64,000 nucleotides of DNA from Mactromeris polynyma (GCA_032209605.1 JASFXZ010000003.1:29042762-29106761), one strand, 5' to 3'; shown: positions 52,801 through 63,917, counted from the first letter of the stretch. The notes: generated by a model from the sequence alone, not told the origin. A program made the numbers and translations.

Positions 52801-55073
52801 TGTACATTTTATACTTTATAAAGTATGAACATGCTAAATGTACATTTTGAGTACATCAGAGAGCTGGCATATTTATTTTAATGAATTTGTTTGGCATTCA
52901 ATTTCATATCATTTATGTTAAAAGAATTAAAACCTATTGGGAGTATCTAAATTCTTTTAGATTTGCCATCAAATTACGCCAAAGAATTTGAAAGAATTCC
53001 TATGGCTTTTTGGATATACAATAATATATATTTGGCATGACAAGTGTCTATCATGTTTTTGGAGTACAATGCACATTCTTGTATTATTTTGCTTAATCAT
53101 GACCACTTAAATCAATTCAGAAAGAAGAAAGTGCATTCGAAGGTCTTGGTACAGGAAACAGAATTGCTACACTAATGTTTTATGTAAGTTACATTAAGAG
53201 AGAGTGTACGGATGCAGAAGTCCACACATTGGTCATGTTCGAAATAATGGACTTGACAAACGTGTATAAAATATATAAGATAGGTGCAGCTTGAGTGAGA
53301 TTTCCACATTACAGTGCAAAACCATTGTGCTCTTGATTTTCATATATCTAGGCTAATAATATTACAACTTTTGCACTAAATATTATTTGCTGCAACGTAA
53401 TTATGCTGTAACGGTCATAATAATTTTATTGTTGCTTCTTATTCACAGTCCTGCTTATGTTCTGTTATCTGATTCTATATAACTAGTATGGATGAAAAAG
53501 TTTCCTTTCAACTCTTAAGTTATTTTGTACAAACTGAACAAGAAATACCAGTAGATTAATTTATATTTCTTCTCTGTGATGAGAACTTCCTATATGTAAT
53601 GCAGTAGCATTCATTCTTTCAATTCCAGTTACAGCTCAGAAGTAGTTAATGATATCCTTTGCATGTTGCATATTATATATATTTATTATATCTCCCTCTC
53701 TCCAAGGGAGACATTTTGTTTTTGCCCTCGACGTCTGTCCGTCCGTCCACTTTTAGCTGGTCCGTGCTTTATCTCCATTACTGCCTGTTTGGATTTCAGC
53801 CACTCTTTATAGGATTGATCAACATCAAGTGTAGTTGTGCATCTTCATTTTTTGTTCCGCTCGGATAGTTTTACACCCAGTTATGGCCCTTTAATGTTTT
53901 TATACATATGGAGTTTGTCCATGCTTTATCTCCAATACTGCTGGTTGGATTTCAGTCAAACTTCATAGAATTTATTAACTTCAAGTGTTTTGTGCATCTT
54001 CGTTTTTTGTTCCGCTCGGATAATTTTTCACTGAGTTACGGGCCTTTGCTATTTTTATACATATGGAGTTTGTCCGCGCTTCATCTCCAATACTGCTAAT
54101 TGGATTTCAGCCACACTTCACAGGATTGATGAGCATCAAGTGTAGTTGTGCATACTCGTTGTTTTGTGCGGTTCAGATAATTTTTCACCGAGTTATGGTC
54201 CTTTGATGTTTGTATACCTATGCAGTGCATGGTGAACTGATCAAGCACTATATTTCTCGTTTGCTTGATATTTTAGTCTAACATCTTGTAAAAGTATTAC
54301 AATTACTGACAAACCGCCTTCTGGGAGACATATGTTTTTATTAGAAAACAACCATCTAGTTGTATACTCTCTTGGGGGCAGTGACCAAAATTCATCTCTT
54401 AATTTTATTGATATTTCCATGTGTTTTAGCAAAAGCTCTAGTTTGAATAAGATGTAACTGTAGTAAATAATCTATATTTGTTGCTTCAAATTTTACATTC
54501 AGAATGTATGACATACTCTTCATTAACTTTACATTTTTTGCATTGCAAATATGTTTACCTTTGGTAAATTTAAAGATTACATGTATGTTACATTTTATGA
54601 GCTAGGAATTCATTTTATGATGTGCAATACATTTTAGATATCTGATGTACAAGCGGGTGGTGCCACCGTCTTTCCATATCTTGGATTAAAAGTATTTCCT
54701 ATAAAGGTTTGTAGAAATATATGTACTAGGAAATTTCATATAATCAAAATTGTTTTAAAGAATATTTTGATGTTTATTTCTGGCAAAAATCATAACAATA
54801 TGATTGTTGTGGTTGTTAGCAATTGTTGAATTTAGCTGTAAATTTGTTAGGTTTCATTATCTTGATATTTTATCAGACCATACATTTGGTTTTATGCATT
54901 TGTAGGGAGCTGCAGTATTCTGGTATAATTTGTACAAGAATGGAGAAGGTATATATGACACACGGCATGCAGCATGCCCAGTACTTGTTGGATCGAAGTG
55001 GGTCTCCAATAAATGGATTCATGAACGAGGACAAGAATTTCGCCGCCCATGTGGCTTGAAGGAATCTGAATAA
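37860..55073 (+). CDS. P4HA: Prolyl 4-hydroxylase subunit alpha (collagen-type), with three duplicated exon positions
   Basis: ER enzyme that hydroxylates proline in collagen-like peptides using Fe(II), 2-oxoglutarate and ascorbate, normally with PDI as beta subunit. Exons: 37860-38029, 42301-42455, 43355-43516, 45223-45389 or 46669-46829, 47438-47489, 47999-48186, 48847-49023, 49693-49763 or 50156-50226, 52011-52164, 52587-52649 or 53121-53183, 54638-54706, 54906-55073. With the first copy of each pair the product is 531 residues. It begins with a signal peptide (MFELWLAVLATMAVPGTC). Then come an N-terminal helical domain, ALLRLQDTYKLDTAELANG, a TPR peptide-binding region, YEALCRGE, and the dioxygenase domain. 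Visible there are HFDFAR (first Fe ligands His and Asp) and, in the last exon, RHAACPVLVGSKWVSNKW with the distal His and the 2-oxoglutarate Lys. It aligns throughout with human P4HA1 recalled from memory. The in-frame TTG codons upstream of 37860 are not taken as the start. No ER-retention tail, as expected for this subunit. Confidence 0.95.
38092..38410. mobile_element. MITE with long TIRs enclosing telomere-like repeats
   Basis: The left end cggtgcatagaattaccgaa and the right end (complement of gggtgcatagaattgctgaa) form inverted repeats of about 50 bp. A 9-bp direct repeat ttctttcag flanks it at 38083-38091 and 38411-38419. The interior has degenerate TTAGGG copies at 38216-38263. P4HA intron 1. 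Confidence 0.85.
38216..38263 (+). repeat. Interstitial telomere-like (TTAGGG) tract
   Basis: Seven or so degenerate copies of ttaggg or tagggt (for example ttagggttgggttagggt) inside a TIR element. It is not a chromosome end. Confidence 0.85.
38468..38883. mobile_element. 416-bp MITE with TIR caggcctttttc
   Basis: Left end caggcctttttc, right end gaaaaaggcctg. The 5-bp direct repeat aactt flanks it (38463-38467, 38884-38888). Non-coding interior. P4HA intron 1, 57 bp from the previous MITE. Confidence 0.85.
39668..39767. repeat. Hairpin, about 40-bp arms
   Basis: Left arm agtaaagagcgtttaaaaaa ... gatgtaacgaggaca, right arm tgtccttgttacatctt ... aaaacactttac, with a loop of about 12 bp and few mismatches. 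Probably a small foldback MITE in P4HA intron 1. Confidence 0.75.
39800..41900. other. P4HA intron 1, gene-free stretch
   Basis: No exon, RNA gene or clear mobile element could be supported here; only AT-rich intron sequence and incidental short open frames. Confidence 0.5.
41934..41949. repeat. Poly-C tract of 16
   Basis: Uninterrupted C16 in P4HA intron 1, next to a tRNA-like remnant (about 41825-41890). On the minus strand it is a G16 run. Confidence 0.85.
42865..43260 (-). mobile_element. 3' fragment of a non-LTR retrotransposon (LINE)
   Basis: On the minus strand a frame reads FENYRKSLKHILTNIWNKIP, then the decayed end of a reverse-transcriptase ORF with an in-frame stop. The W-N-x-I-P motif is typical of the C terminus of Jockey/CR1-type LINE proteins. 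It is followed by a 3' UTR ending in aataaagtcatt at about 42876. It lacks the 5' part and is dead. P4HA intron. Confidence 0.6.
43706..43935. mobile_element. 230-bp MITE with TIR ggttcatacagg
   Basis: Left end ccagggttcatacag and right end ctgtatgaaccatgg are inverted repeats with one mismatch. The interior repeats ccttgaaaattccttgaaaa-type motifs. Target duplication not clear. Confidence 0.7.
45223..45389 (+). other. P4HA: Alternative TPR exon, copy a, of P4HA (167 nt)
   Basis: Encodes WDCFELGRLAYNNEDFYHT onward and ends SLYK. It enters in phase 1 and leaves in phase 0. The 3' splice site is tttctag and the 5' site gtaaac. It covers the first helices of the peptide-substrate-binding TPR domain, equivalent to the AEDCFELGKVAY region of human P4HA1. 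Its partner is 46669-46829. Confidence 0.85.
46669..46829 (+). other. P4HA: Alternative TPR exon, copy b, of P4HA (161 nt)
   Basis: Encodes EQCFEVGRQAYIGKDYYHT onward and ends SWFK. It is paralogous to 45223-45389 and shares the C-F-E-x-G-R-x-A-Y, Y-H-T and M-W-M positions. The 3' splice site is tatttacag and the 5' site gtagga. Phase is 1 in, 0 out, identical to copy a. Splicing it after copy a would read into a TAG after 12 codons, so only one copy can be used. Confidence 0.82.
47749..47915. mobile_element. 167-bp MITE, copy 2 (TIR caggggtgtca)
   Basis: Same family and length as 12013-12179 but inverted: starts caggggtgtcaataag and ends ttagtgaaacccctg. The 6-bp direct repeat ctataa flanks it (47743-47748, 47916-47921). 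P4HA intron. Confidence 0.85.
49693..49763 (+). other. P4HA: Alternative 71-nt exon, copy a, of P4HA
   Basis: Encodes LGRATVHNPVTGKLETANY and then RVSKR. It lies at the start of the catalytic domain, at the position of the alternative exons 9 and 10 of human P4HA1, which are also 71 nt. Phase 0 in, 2 out. The partner is 50156-50226. Confidence 0.88.
50156..50226 (+). other. P4HA: Alternative 71-nt exon, copy b, of P4HA
   Basis: Encodes LDRATVHNPKTGKLETAMY and then RVSKR. It differs from copy a at a few residues (G/D, V/K, N/M). The 3' splice site is ctttag and the 5' site gtactt. Joining both copies adds 142 nt and leads to a TAG 14 codons after the junction, so use is mutually exclusive by frame. 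Confidence 0.86.
50381..50593. mobile_element. 213-bp element with TIR tatgcccccc
   Basis: Left tatgcccccc and right ggggggcata are perfect 10-bp inverted ends. The interior has aaaggtcaaggtcac and other motifs common to several repeats in this window. The minus-strand open frame across it is incidental. P4HA intron. Confidence 0.7.
52587..52649 (+). other. P4HA: Alternative 63-nt exon, copy a, of P4HA
   Basis: Encodes KRKPSAFEQEVGNRIATFMF plus Y. Phase 0 on both sides; 5' splice site gtaagt. It follows directly after the HFDFAR exon and lacks the usual LGTG before NRIAT. It corresponds in place to the alternative exons 12a/12b known from vertebrate P4HA2. Confidence 0.82.
53121..53183 (+). 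other. P4HA: Alternative 63-nt exon, copy b, of P4HA
   Basis: Encodes KEESAFEGLGTGNRIATLMF plus Y, closer to the family consensus (LGTGNRIAT). The 3' splice site is attcag and the 5' site gtaagt. Same 63-nt length and phase as copy a, so in this pair the frame would tolerate both copies, unlike the other two pairs. Confidence 0.85.
53690..54235. repeat. Dispersed element with three tandem units of about 157 bp
   Basis: Units start near 53757, 53911 and 54068 with tttgtccatgctttatctcc and contain tgttccgctcggataatttt. A leader with gtctgtccgtccgtccac precedes them. Non-coding; P4HA intron. Confidence 0.75.
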
Positions 55074-56390
55074 TATCCATATCGGACTTTGCGATCGTTT
55101 TGTTGGCTTGATTTATTGTATGAAATGCTCTTCTTGGGACCATGTTTGTGTGTTTGAAGAATTTTAAATGCTTAATGATATTTGAATTCTTACATTTACC
55201 GCTCAATTGTTATCTTTACCTTCCCACTAAATGAAGGAACTTGTTTGCTTATCTGTTTGGGGTAGACAAAATATTCCAAGTACAAATGTATGATGCACAT
55301 AATTAATGTACCTCTGAATTTACATACCCCAATACTTACTCGTTGTAATGTTAAAGATATGTCGACTTTGTCATCTTGCCCATTACTTGCAATTTAAGAA
55401 CTTGAATTCAAAGCAATCTATTGAAACTATGAAGAACATAGTGACAATAATGAGTATGTATGCATGCGTCGCCGTTATGAAGTAATGACTTATTACTGTT
55501 GTATGTTGCTCTTGATGCCAGTTTATTTGGATTCCAAACTATGTGTTAGTAATATTTGTTTTAAACGTTTCATCTTCAGTGATATGTGTATACTCTGCGT
55601 GTAAAAAACGAATCTTAAGTTTACTTTGAAATCACAGCCAGGCCAGTTTTAAAGTAGATCTCAGAAAGATTTGGTAATCTGTTGTCGAGAGTACGTTGAA
55701 GTATTTCAGAGGTTGTAGCAAATTTGTATGCCTTAATCTCTTGTACTGGTATTATTTTTTTCTTTAAGCTTTAACTTTTATATTTTGTGTTGTATATAAA
55801 GTCGTTGTTGGTTTATTTTACACTGTGTGTAGGATTTTTCTTTGTACATATTGATGTGCTTTATGCAAGGTTTTATAAGCTTTTGTGCCATATATTATTG
55901 ATATCATCCGTCATTATGCAAGTTTAATGATGGAATCATGTATGCAACCTAAAACGAGACAATTTTTATGCAAATTGTTTTGATGAAAATTGCCTAGTTA
56001 TTGAATTTTAACAAACAAGTGTCACTCGTCAAATGTTGCATTCTACAATTATTGTTGAATTTGAAATTACACACCTTGTTACAAGGAAAATAATAATACA
56101 ATTCAGACATATTAAGTGCCAAATGTTTGAGTGGCCACAGAGCTTGTAATCTTCTTATAATCATGTTTTAAGCTCGCCTTTATTGAGCAGTTTAGTAATG
56201 GAGTTTGAATCTTGTTTTGTCTGCTTAAATACTTCATACCATGTCATGTTTTATCTTGCTTTCTTGCCTCAGGACTGGTTCTGATTTGGCGTTATTTTAT
56301 ATCTTTCAAAATGTTCGTGATTGTATTTTGAAATCCACTATTTGCTTGCTTTGTTTACTAATAAACACCTTGAAGGTTACAGATACTTGG
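55074..56390 (+). other. P4HA: Probable 3' untranslated region of P4HA
   Basis: No coding signal follows the stop at 55071-55073. The sequence is AT-rich and repeat-poor, and an aataaa hexamer at about 56360 (actaataaacacc) is the best candidate poly(A) signal. The true 3' end could be earlier. Confidence 0.4.
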
Positions 56391-56994
56391 GTTATTCTTT
56401 GATTTGAAAAATTGTAAATATAAAGATTACAAATCAGTCAAATACGGCAGGAATTTATTAATTGCTTGATTATAAGTCATGCCCGCCCTCCCCATTTTCT
56501 TCATACCAGAACAATAGTTTATAATATTGTCTTAAAACCTTGCAAGTCAGTAGATGTCAATTTTCTGAGATTATTAAAACTTCTCAGTTTGTTTAAAAAC
56601 TAATCGATGATAATGTAGCATGTAACTTATAATAGCCCAGGGGTGATGACGGCATATTTAGTATTCTTGAAATGCCAAACTGACAGAATATGTATTAATA
56701 ACTTTACCTACAGTACTACAATCATGTCGATTTCAACAGAAACGGACATTGATGAGATTATTTGGCAGTGAAATACTATAGAAAGATTACAAGGTACATG
56801 TAATAACATTTACCTGAAACCATTACATTCTTGAATTCCTCGATGTGCATCAATATGGTACAGCAAACTGAGTTGTATACTGTACTGTATCAAAGTTACG
56901 GTAACATTATCCTTTAAGTATGCCAAAAATCTAGTGTATGCTGTTTGATGTATGATACATTTCAATATCTTATGTTTGTGTTTTGCAACAACTT

Positions 56995-57115
56995 CTCCAC
57001 ATGTGGAGAACATTACTATAGCCAACGTCATGGAAGAACAACCTGCCAAACCTGGGACTTGAACAAATCTGCCGGGTGATAGTCTAGCACTCTACCAACT
57101 GAGCTAGTCAGGCGT
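56995..57115 (-). mobile_element. tRNA-headed SINE remnant
   Basis: The minus-strand head tgactagctcagttggtaga is a good tRNA A-box region, followed by ttgttcaagtcccagg as B box and by aacttctccacatgtggaga-type body (plus-strand reading), shared with 2395-2640. Intergenic, between P4HA and the convergent gene. Confidence 0.55.
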
Positions 57116-58094
57116 GCTGTTTATCTGTCAGAATAAATAGATTGTTTGCAATGTTGGTATACAATTGTGTGAAATCAAATGTGGAATCTGTCACAACTTG
57201 TACATATGAGAATAAGCATTTTCATAATGGTTCGAACTGATTGGAAGTTTATGGAAGAAAAGATAAATAGGCAATATTTATTATTAAATAACAAGTAAAC
57301 AACATGCATGAGCCTAAAGGCTTAACAAGAGCATAAAGTATCACAGTTGCTTTGATAACAGCCCACAATGTTTTAAACAAACGTGGAATAAATTACAGTA
57401 TCATGCTTCATTTCAAACAAAAATTTATGTAACAAAATAACAATAATACATGGACAAACTAATTGAGGTACAGTATAAGCATATCATTGCCTTCAACAAA
57501 AACAACATTTTAATACAAACTGTTACAGTCATGCTTTCTACAAAAGAGAACATTTTATTTCCTAAGTTATAATAGTGACACACATGGCAACTGGCTTGCA
57601 CCGTTAAGATTTAAAAAAAAATCTAAAGCAGATACATGTATTGATACTTCTTTTGAATAACACTACCTTTTAGTTCATCACATTAAGTATATTTTTAACA
57701 ATGCAATGCATCTAGTTCTGTGTGAAATGGCTTTGACGTCTAGACCTGGTTACACAAACCGTAGTCCTATTTTTAATGTTGAAACAAAGAGTTATTTGTG
57801 ATGATGGAGTTATATTACTACCAATTTCAACCGACAAGCCATGGTGAAATATGGATGTGCTCATATCTAATTCAATCTTTGTTTCATTATAAGAGAGTGA
57901 TAAATCGTGTACATATAAACATTTGTGGCCCTGTTCAAGACAAGAAATTGTCATTAAAAATATTTTGTGATATTGCTCTAATAAATATCGCCTGGGAATC
58001 AAGGTTTAGGTTTCAATACGAAAGTAAAATATGAATTAATTGGATAAATACTTGATTACTTTTAAACCAATGGCTTAACAACTAAGTTCAATAT
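57116..58094. other. Intergenic or 3' UTR stretch with no recognised feature
   Basis: AT-rich sequence between the SINE remnant and the stop codon of the minus-strand gene. It may be 3' UTR of that gene. Open frames on both strands are short and show no family resemblance. Confidence 0.4.
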
Positions 58095-61000
58095 TCATGC
58101 CTTAAACATGGTCACAACTCTTTGTCCTGTTACTCGTTCATTAAGCAATGTACTAGATCCTCCAGTTTTCAAGTTCTTTATTTTATGAGTCACATGGTGT
58201 TTTCCAGCTTCATCAAGGCTTGATCTTATTGTCATTACGTTTGCATATGTACCCTCATTACTCTGTAAATTCATATTATGAAATACCAATAAACAAAAGT
58301 TTGAATATTTGAAAATTATTAATGCACATGATTCAATTAAAGATCCACAAGAGAATATGGATTAGGTTATTAAGGATACACTGTTCAAGCAATCAAAGTA
58401 CAAATGTTTAAGTTCCGGTATAGTATATTTCATGTAACAATCACAACATGAAGATGCACACTTCTCTTCAGGTCAATACCTTAAACCAATTGTAGCCTTG
58501 CAATAATGCCACTCTCATTTCACTTCATTTCAATAAATTTTTGGAGAAACACAATAGACCAACATTGGGACTGATGGAATCAAGTAATCGCCCAATGCAG
58601 GGCCTACAGTAGTATAATACAGTACATTTTATATATTCACAAATCTTTTATCACAATCAATACCTATACATTAGGTTTCCACATCTCCCATTGGATAAAT
58701 CACAGGTCACATTGACAGACAGAAAGATATGCATTTAACCTCCTTAAGTTACCCATGTTGGTACTCGATGCATCACTATCATATTCAGTTTTTGAATTAG
58801 ATCATTTAATTTTTGATGACATAAGTATGCTCTTTTTATGCCACATTCCAGGCAGAAAATGGGTAAACAGCGCTGCTGTATATGATGCAAATACTGATGT
58901 CAAAGTTAATCCAGAGATTATGCGTACAGTAGAATGGTGAAAATTTAATCGGCTGAGTTTTATTAAATAAAAAAAACAAACATACTCTTGGTTTTGACGT
59001 CAGCTGCGAACTAGAATGAGGTATCCTTCTAGGTATTCTCCTAATTTTGTTCTTGCTTTGTTCAGGATTGGTTGTACCAGCTGAAAGTAGAACAAGTTTT
59101 TATGAGTAGGTTTTAACAAGGTTATCCATTTAATTTGGAACCGTATTGGTTGTACCAGCTGAAAGTAGAACAAGTTTTTATGTGTAGGTTTCAACAAGGT
59201 TATCCATTTAATTTGGAACTTTGAACATTCTTTGCATCAGAGGTTTGTCTTCATTCCAAGCTTTCCCCTTCAAACACCTTTGTGCATTACTGACACTCTG
59301 CACACAATAGAGATTTTATTTAAAGTAACCTTGAAACGTGATTGGGACCCTGGTACAACAGCTCTGGGTCTCACACATTTATGTGAAATAAAATCTGTAT
59401 CGACACAAACATAATTTAGATCTGTTACTTAGGTAGGAGGTATCTTAAAGCACAGAATTTATATATGTGATAAAATGATCAGGAAATTCAAAATAAGTGG
59501 TGTAATTTCAGAGAATTACAGACAAAAGCAACATACTCTATAAACACAGAATGCATACCAAACCCTGCACAATCAAAATAAAACGTACACAGAACACTCA
59601 CCTACACTGATCATTGTTTTAGATGGAGATTCAGTTTTCTTCATTACTGTTGTCATCGGTAATTTTGACTTCATGCCGGAGGTAAGTGACTGACTAAATG
59701 CTCCAGAACTCTTCATTTTAATTTCTTTTGATGTACCCAAATACAACTCATCATCAAAAAAGCCTTCTTCAATGTTCACTTCATTCTAAAACATACTAAT
59801 TACTTTTGAAATACCTCCAATTTAAATTACTAATTCAGTGCACTACCCACCTGGTATGCTTTGAAGCGTGAAACTAAATTTGAAGGGAGACATATATTCA
59901 ACATAATTGTAGTCATACACATGTTGTATCATGACAAATATATGTCATACATACCATAAGCAGTTTGCACAACTTTCATGATCAATTTATAACATTTGTA
60001 ATGAAAACCACAAACGTGTTGCTTTGGATTCATTGATTATTTATTAATACTCACATGGTCACCATTACATTGCAGAATATGTCCATTTTCTGCTGATTCT
60101 ATATTTGTATCAGAGCATTCACTATCGCTAAAGTATAACTTGTTAGCTTGTTTTCTCTCAACTGGTTTATTTATTTCATACTCGACATCATCTGGACTGG
60201 AAAACAACACTGGTGATTGTGCTAAAAGTACAAATGACTGCCTTAATTTGAGTTGGAACACATAATGAACATGAATAGAATTAACAGAATTTCTGTTTAA
60301 GTTGTACACATTGTACATTAAGTAGTGCTATATTTGCGGTTATCTCTGATAACATCATTGTTTAATGAACATAAACAATATGGTAGTAAATCAAATTTCC
60401 TTCAAGACTATGAAAACCTTACCAAAAAAGTTATTCTATGAATTTACTATTGTTGTAATACTAATTCTTGCCTTCAGTACATCTTAAACACACATACTGG
60501 GCATGTTTGACGGTCGGTCTTCCGATCATGCCAACGCATTACTTACACTTAAATGTCATATAGATCTAATTAAGAATCTTAATCAGAGAACTACCGGTAA
60601 GTCAAAATGTTAATGACTGATCTTTACCTGTATCATGACTTTTGGGTTGGACCATTTCTTTTGAAAGTTTTCTCTTTATTTTATGCAGTTCATGATCAAC
60701 CCACTTGGACACACATTCAGATTCTGAACTCCCACCAGTCGAGAAAGCACTAGAACTGTCTGACTCTGTGACTGGATGATCATCAGTTGCATCTAATAAA
60801 ATGCGAGATCATGAAATCCTACACAAATGATGGGTATGTATCATACAAATCAAAAAACTATTTGTACAGAAAGTCAAGTGCTGAATTGGGTAAATAAAAA
60901 ACTCATCTATTCAGTTTAAATACTTGTTGCATGCATATACAATGGCAGTTGTCACTTTAAAGTTAACCTCAGTATGTGTTCAGAAACCAGTGTGTAGTTT

Positions 61001-63917
61001 ATGAATATACTGTTTCAACCATCATTCATCAGTAACTAAGTATTCTAATTGTTTATATCGCTGTTGAATGTATTGCATCATGATTTACCTTATCAACATG
61101 CCAGTAAAAAAAGGAACAGCACAACACTATTTTACATAATTCCATGTACATGTATGCATATATTTACATTATCATAAACAAACTCTAGCTATTCACATAG
61201 CATGGCTTTAAACACTCGGAAAAAAGAAAATTGGACAGTTAACCCAAGTTCTTCTATAAATTATTTAATCAGAGGAATTTTGAAAAAAAAAATTTCAAAA
61301 ACTTTTCATACCATTACCATTTTCTTCACCATCATCCCATCCACTCAAAACATCATGATTTTGTGGAGTACAGGCGTGATTGCCTAAGTCTGAATTTGAA
61401 GGACAAAACGGTCAATAATTATACCATATTACCATTAAACAGAACAAGCTTTAGTTATCAGGTAAAAGCTATATGTCACATTAAAATTATTGTTGAAGAT
61501 ACACAGATTAAGTTTGAATGACAATTCACACTTCATAACATCTACACAGACAATGTGATTTTTACACTTGAATTGACAAAGGAAGCAAATGATGCAAGTT
61601 AAGACAGAAATACCAAATGTTCTCAAAACTACCGTTGTTACAACTGCTGTCTTTGTATGGAGTACATCTCTTGTCCCTTATGTGATCTAACTTTTCCGTA
61701 GAGTGATCTCTGTTTACAGTTCCATCCAGTACTGCCTGGTAATGACTGTGCTGTAACACAAATGTAGCTGTTTGATATAAAACTTACATGTATTCTACAA
61801 CAACTAGAAATGTATCCATAGAAAACAGATGCCTCATCATGCTGTCACAGCACGTCCAGCATTTTGGGTTTAAAAACGGAGATGGTATTTAAAATGAATA
61901 TCAAATCAATCTTTCACTTTTACCGAGTTACCCATCAAGTTTTACCGCAGTATCTTATTCCCAACCTGAGTTCTAGAACAGAAATCTGATTGTTGAATTC
62001 CTAGTAACAGTAACCTTAACCCTGGTGGCCCAAAATCATTAACACATTCTCCACAAAGGCTTGCTATACAATGTGTTTTGTAAGAAAGTTAATTTCAAAC
62101 TTCAATGATTTGTACCAAGTCAAAGGCCATATCTTGGCTCAAAACCACAGGTGAATGACTTCATGTTTGCGCTGAACGATACTCTGGTATAATTTGCAAG
62201 TCCAGGTCATACACTTTTTTAGATAATGAAACATACGAACAGGCAGTAATATTCAAGAATATCATTGACTAAATTAAAAATATTGTATATTTGGCCATTA
62301 CCTCAGCAATTTGTTGTTGAAATAACTTGGCCAAATTTCTTACACTTTTATTTACACCATCTTGAGTTGACTCAGATTCAACACTAGACAATATAAAAAT
62401 TATATCAATCATAAGGCTGGATTCTGCATGACAACCCATGGAAATAGGAAATAACATTTGATATCTAAGATTTATTAATATTAAATTATGTAACATCATC
62501 AGTTGAAAAGTGAACATAAGACATAAATAAAGTCACATACTGAAAAAAGAACATTTTGTGCTATAGATACATGGGTATTTAAAAAAAAGATTTGATGTGA
62601 ATATTCTCGCATAAAACAAACACTTCAAGTGCTTCAATAAAATTATACACATAATGATACGCAAATCACATCGCAGTAGAAATTCTTACAAATCTTAAAA
62701 GAAAGAATTCCTGAATAAAATTTATTGAATACTGAGTCCCAGACCAACATAATAGACAATGAATTTTCACATTCAGACACTGAAATTTTTGATACTCAAA
62801 TGAGCAACAAACAAAAAAGCATGCTGGTGAAAGTAAAACATACCTTGGCTTAACCAGGCAAGCCCTCCTGGGAAATGTAGAATAGTGTCCATGATCCACT
62901 CGGGATTCAATCTGACCTAGAGGTTTATCAGGACTGTGATCATTATATAGAGAATAAAGGCTACCAGCTGTAGTCAGCTTTCCTGAAATACCAATCACAT
63001 GTACAGACATAGTCAAACAAAATATGAAGCACATGATACAAACTATAAAGCAATGGTAGAAGAGTTGAATCTAATGAATAACTTGATGGCAAACTAGTTT
63101 GAAAATACAGATTCATGGAATATTTCTTCAATTGCAGAAATTGTGATGTAAGAAGCTTGGACTGAAACTTTTTTGCCAAGGCTTATGACTTAGCATTGTT
63201 ACAAAACATAAATTCTTGCAAGCAACATATATATTAGAATGTCAATGTAATAAAATGCCTGGGAGGGGGACTCACAAACCTTGTGTAGTGTATTCTTCTG
63301 CAACAAGTTCATACTGATCATGACAAGCAGGTTTAGCACCAGCACTCCTTGATCTCTGATGATTACTCAGTGTAAGATAACTAAAATTTCCCATGGATGA
63401 TGTCGTTTTGTCCAATTCCCTTTAATTCAAAATCAATGCATATCATGACAATTTCTGAACAACTAGCTTAATATAGAAAATTTCCAACTCGATGAAAGTC
63501 AAAGTATGGCTACTAAAAATGAATCTTTATAATTCTATCCTCAATCAAATAATGTAACTGTATTGCAGATACTTGATTCCTACAAGCAGTAAAATATGGT
63601 ACTGAACTATAGACTACACAAGGATCTTTTTTATATCTTTTTATTTACTCAGGATCATATTACATGTATTAATAAGATGAAAAATGTTTAATGAGTGATG
63701 AAGCTTTATAAAATAAGGGTAAGCATCACAGACATATCTCTAATTGTGATAATGAGAATTTTCCTAACCTTCCACGGGCATATTGTGAGGAATCACTAGA
63801 AGTAATCTCTGTGGTAATTCCTGTAAGACTGGTGTTTTCCTGACTTGTTTCTGATTCTGTGAATTCTAGATACTTAGCTGCTGTTTCATATTTAGTCATT
63901 TTGTTTTCATCACTACT
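58095..63917 (-). CDS. Unrecognised multi-exon gene, C-terminal part (ten exons), Ser/Thr/acidic-rich protein
   Basis: Exons in transcription order: 63917-63769, 63419-63280, 62982-62844, 62383-62302, 61750-61633, 61383-61312, 60792-60628, 60221-60055, 59785-59606, 58262-58095 (stop TGA at the end). All join in frame, giving 459 residues with the 5' end beyond the window. The protein is rich in S, T, D, E, H and K and looks mostly disordered. Acidic-serine patches include ESDSSSAF and YFSDSECSDTN. The segment KSVRNLAKLFQQQIAE could form a short amphipathic helix. The C-terminal 50 residues contain GTYANVMTIRSSLDEAGKHH and end VVTMFKA. I do not recognise the family. The gene is convergent with P4HA. 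Confidence 0.7.
59067..59219. repeat. Two tandem copies of a 78-bp unit
   Basis: The unit starting attggttgtaccagctgaaa is duplicated head to tail with a few substitutions (gagtagg/gtgtagg). It lies in the last intron of the minus-strand gene. Confidence 0.9.
61802..62230. repeat. Dispersed element, copy 2 (relative of 18430-18960)
   Basis: Begins aactagaaatgtatccatag and carries caaaggccatatcttggctc-type sequence. It is more diverged than the copy at 18430. Intron of the minus-strand gene. Confidence 0.5.

Noticed and set aside
54892..55206. 104-residue minus-strand frame over the last P4HA exon
   Set aside because: Antisense to a strongly conserved exon (RHAACPVLVG), so it is an incidental frame.
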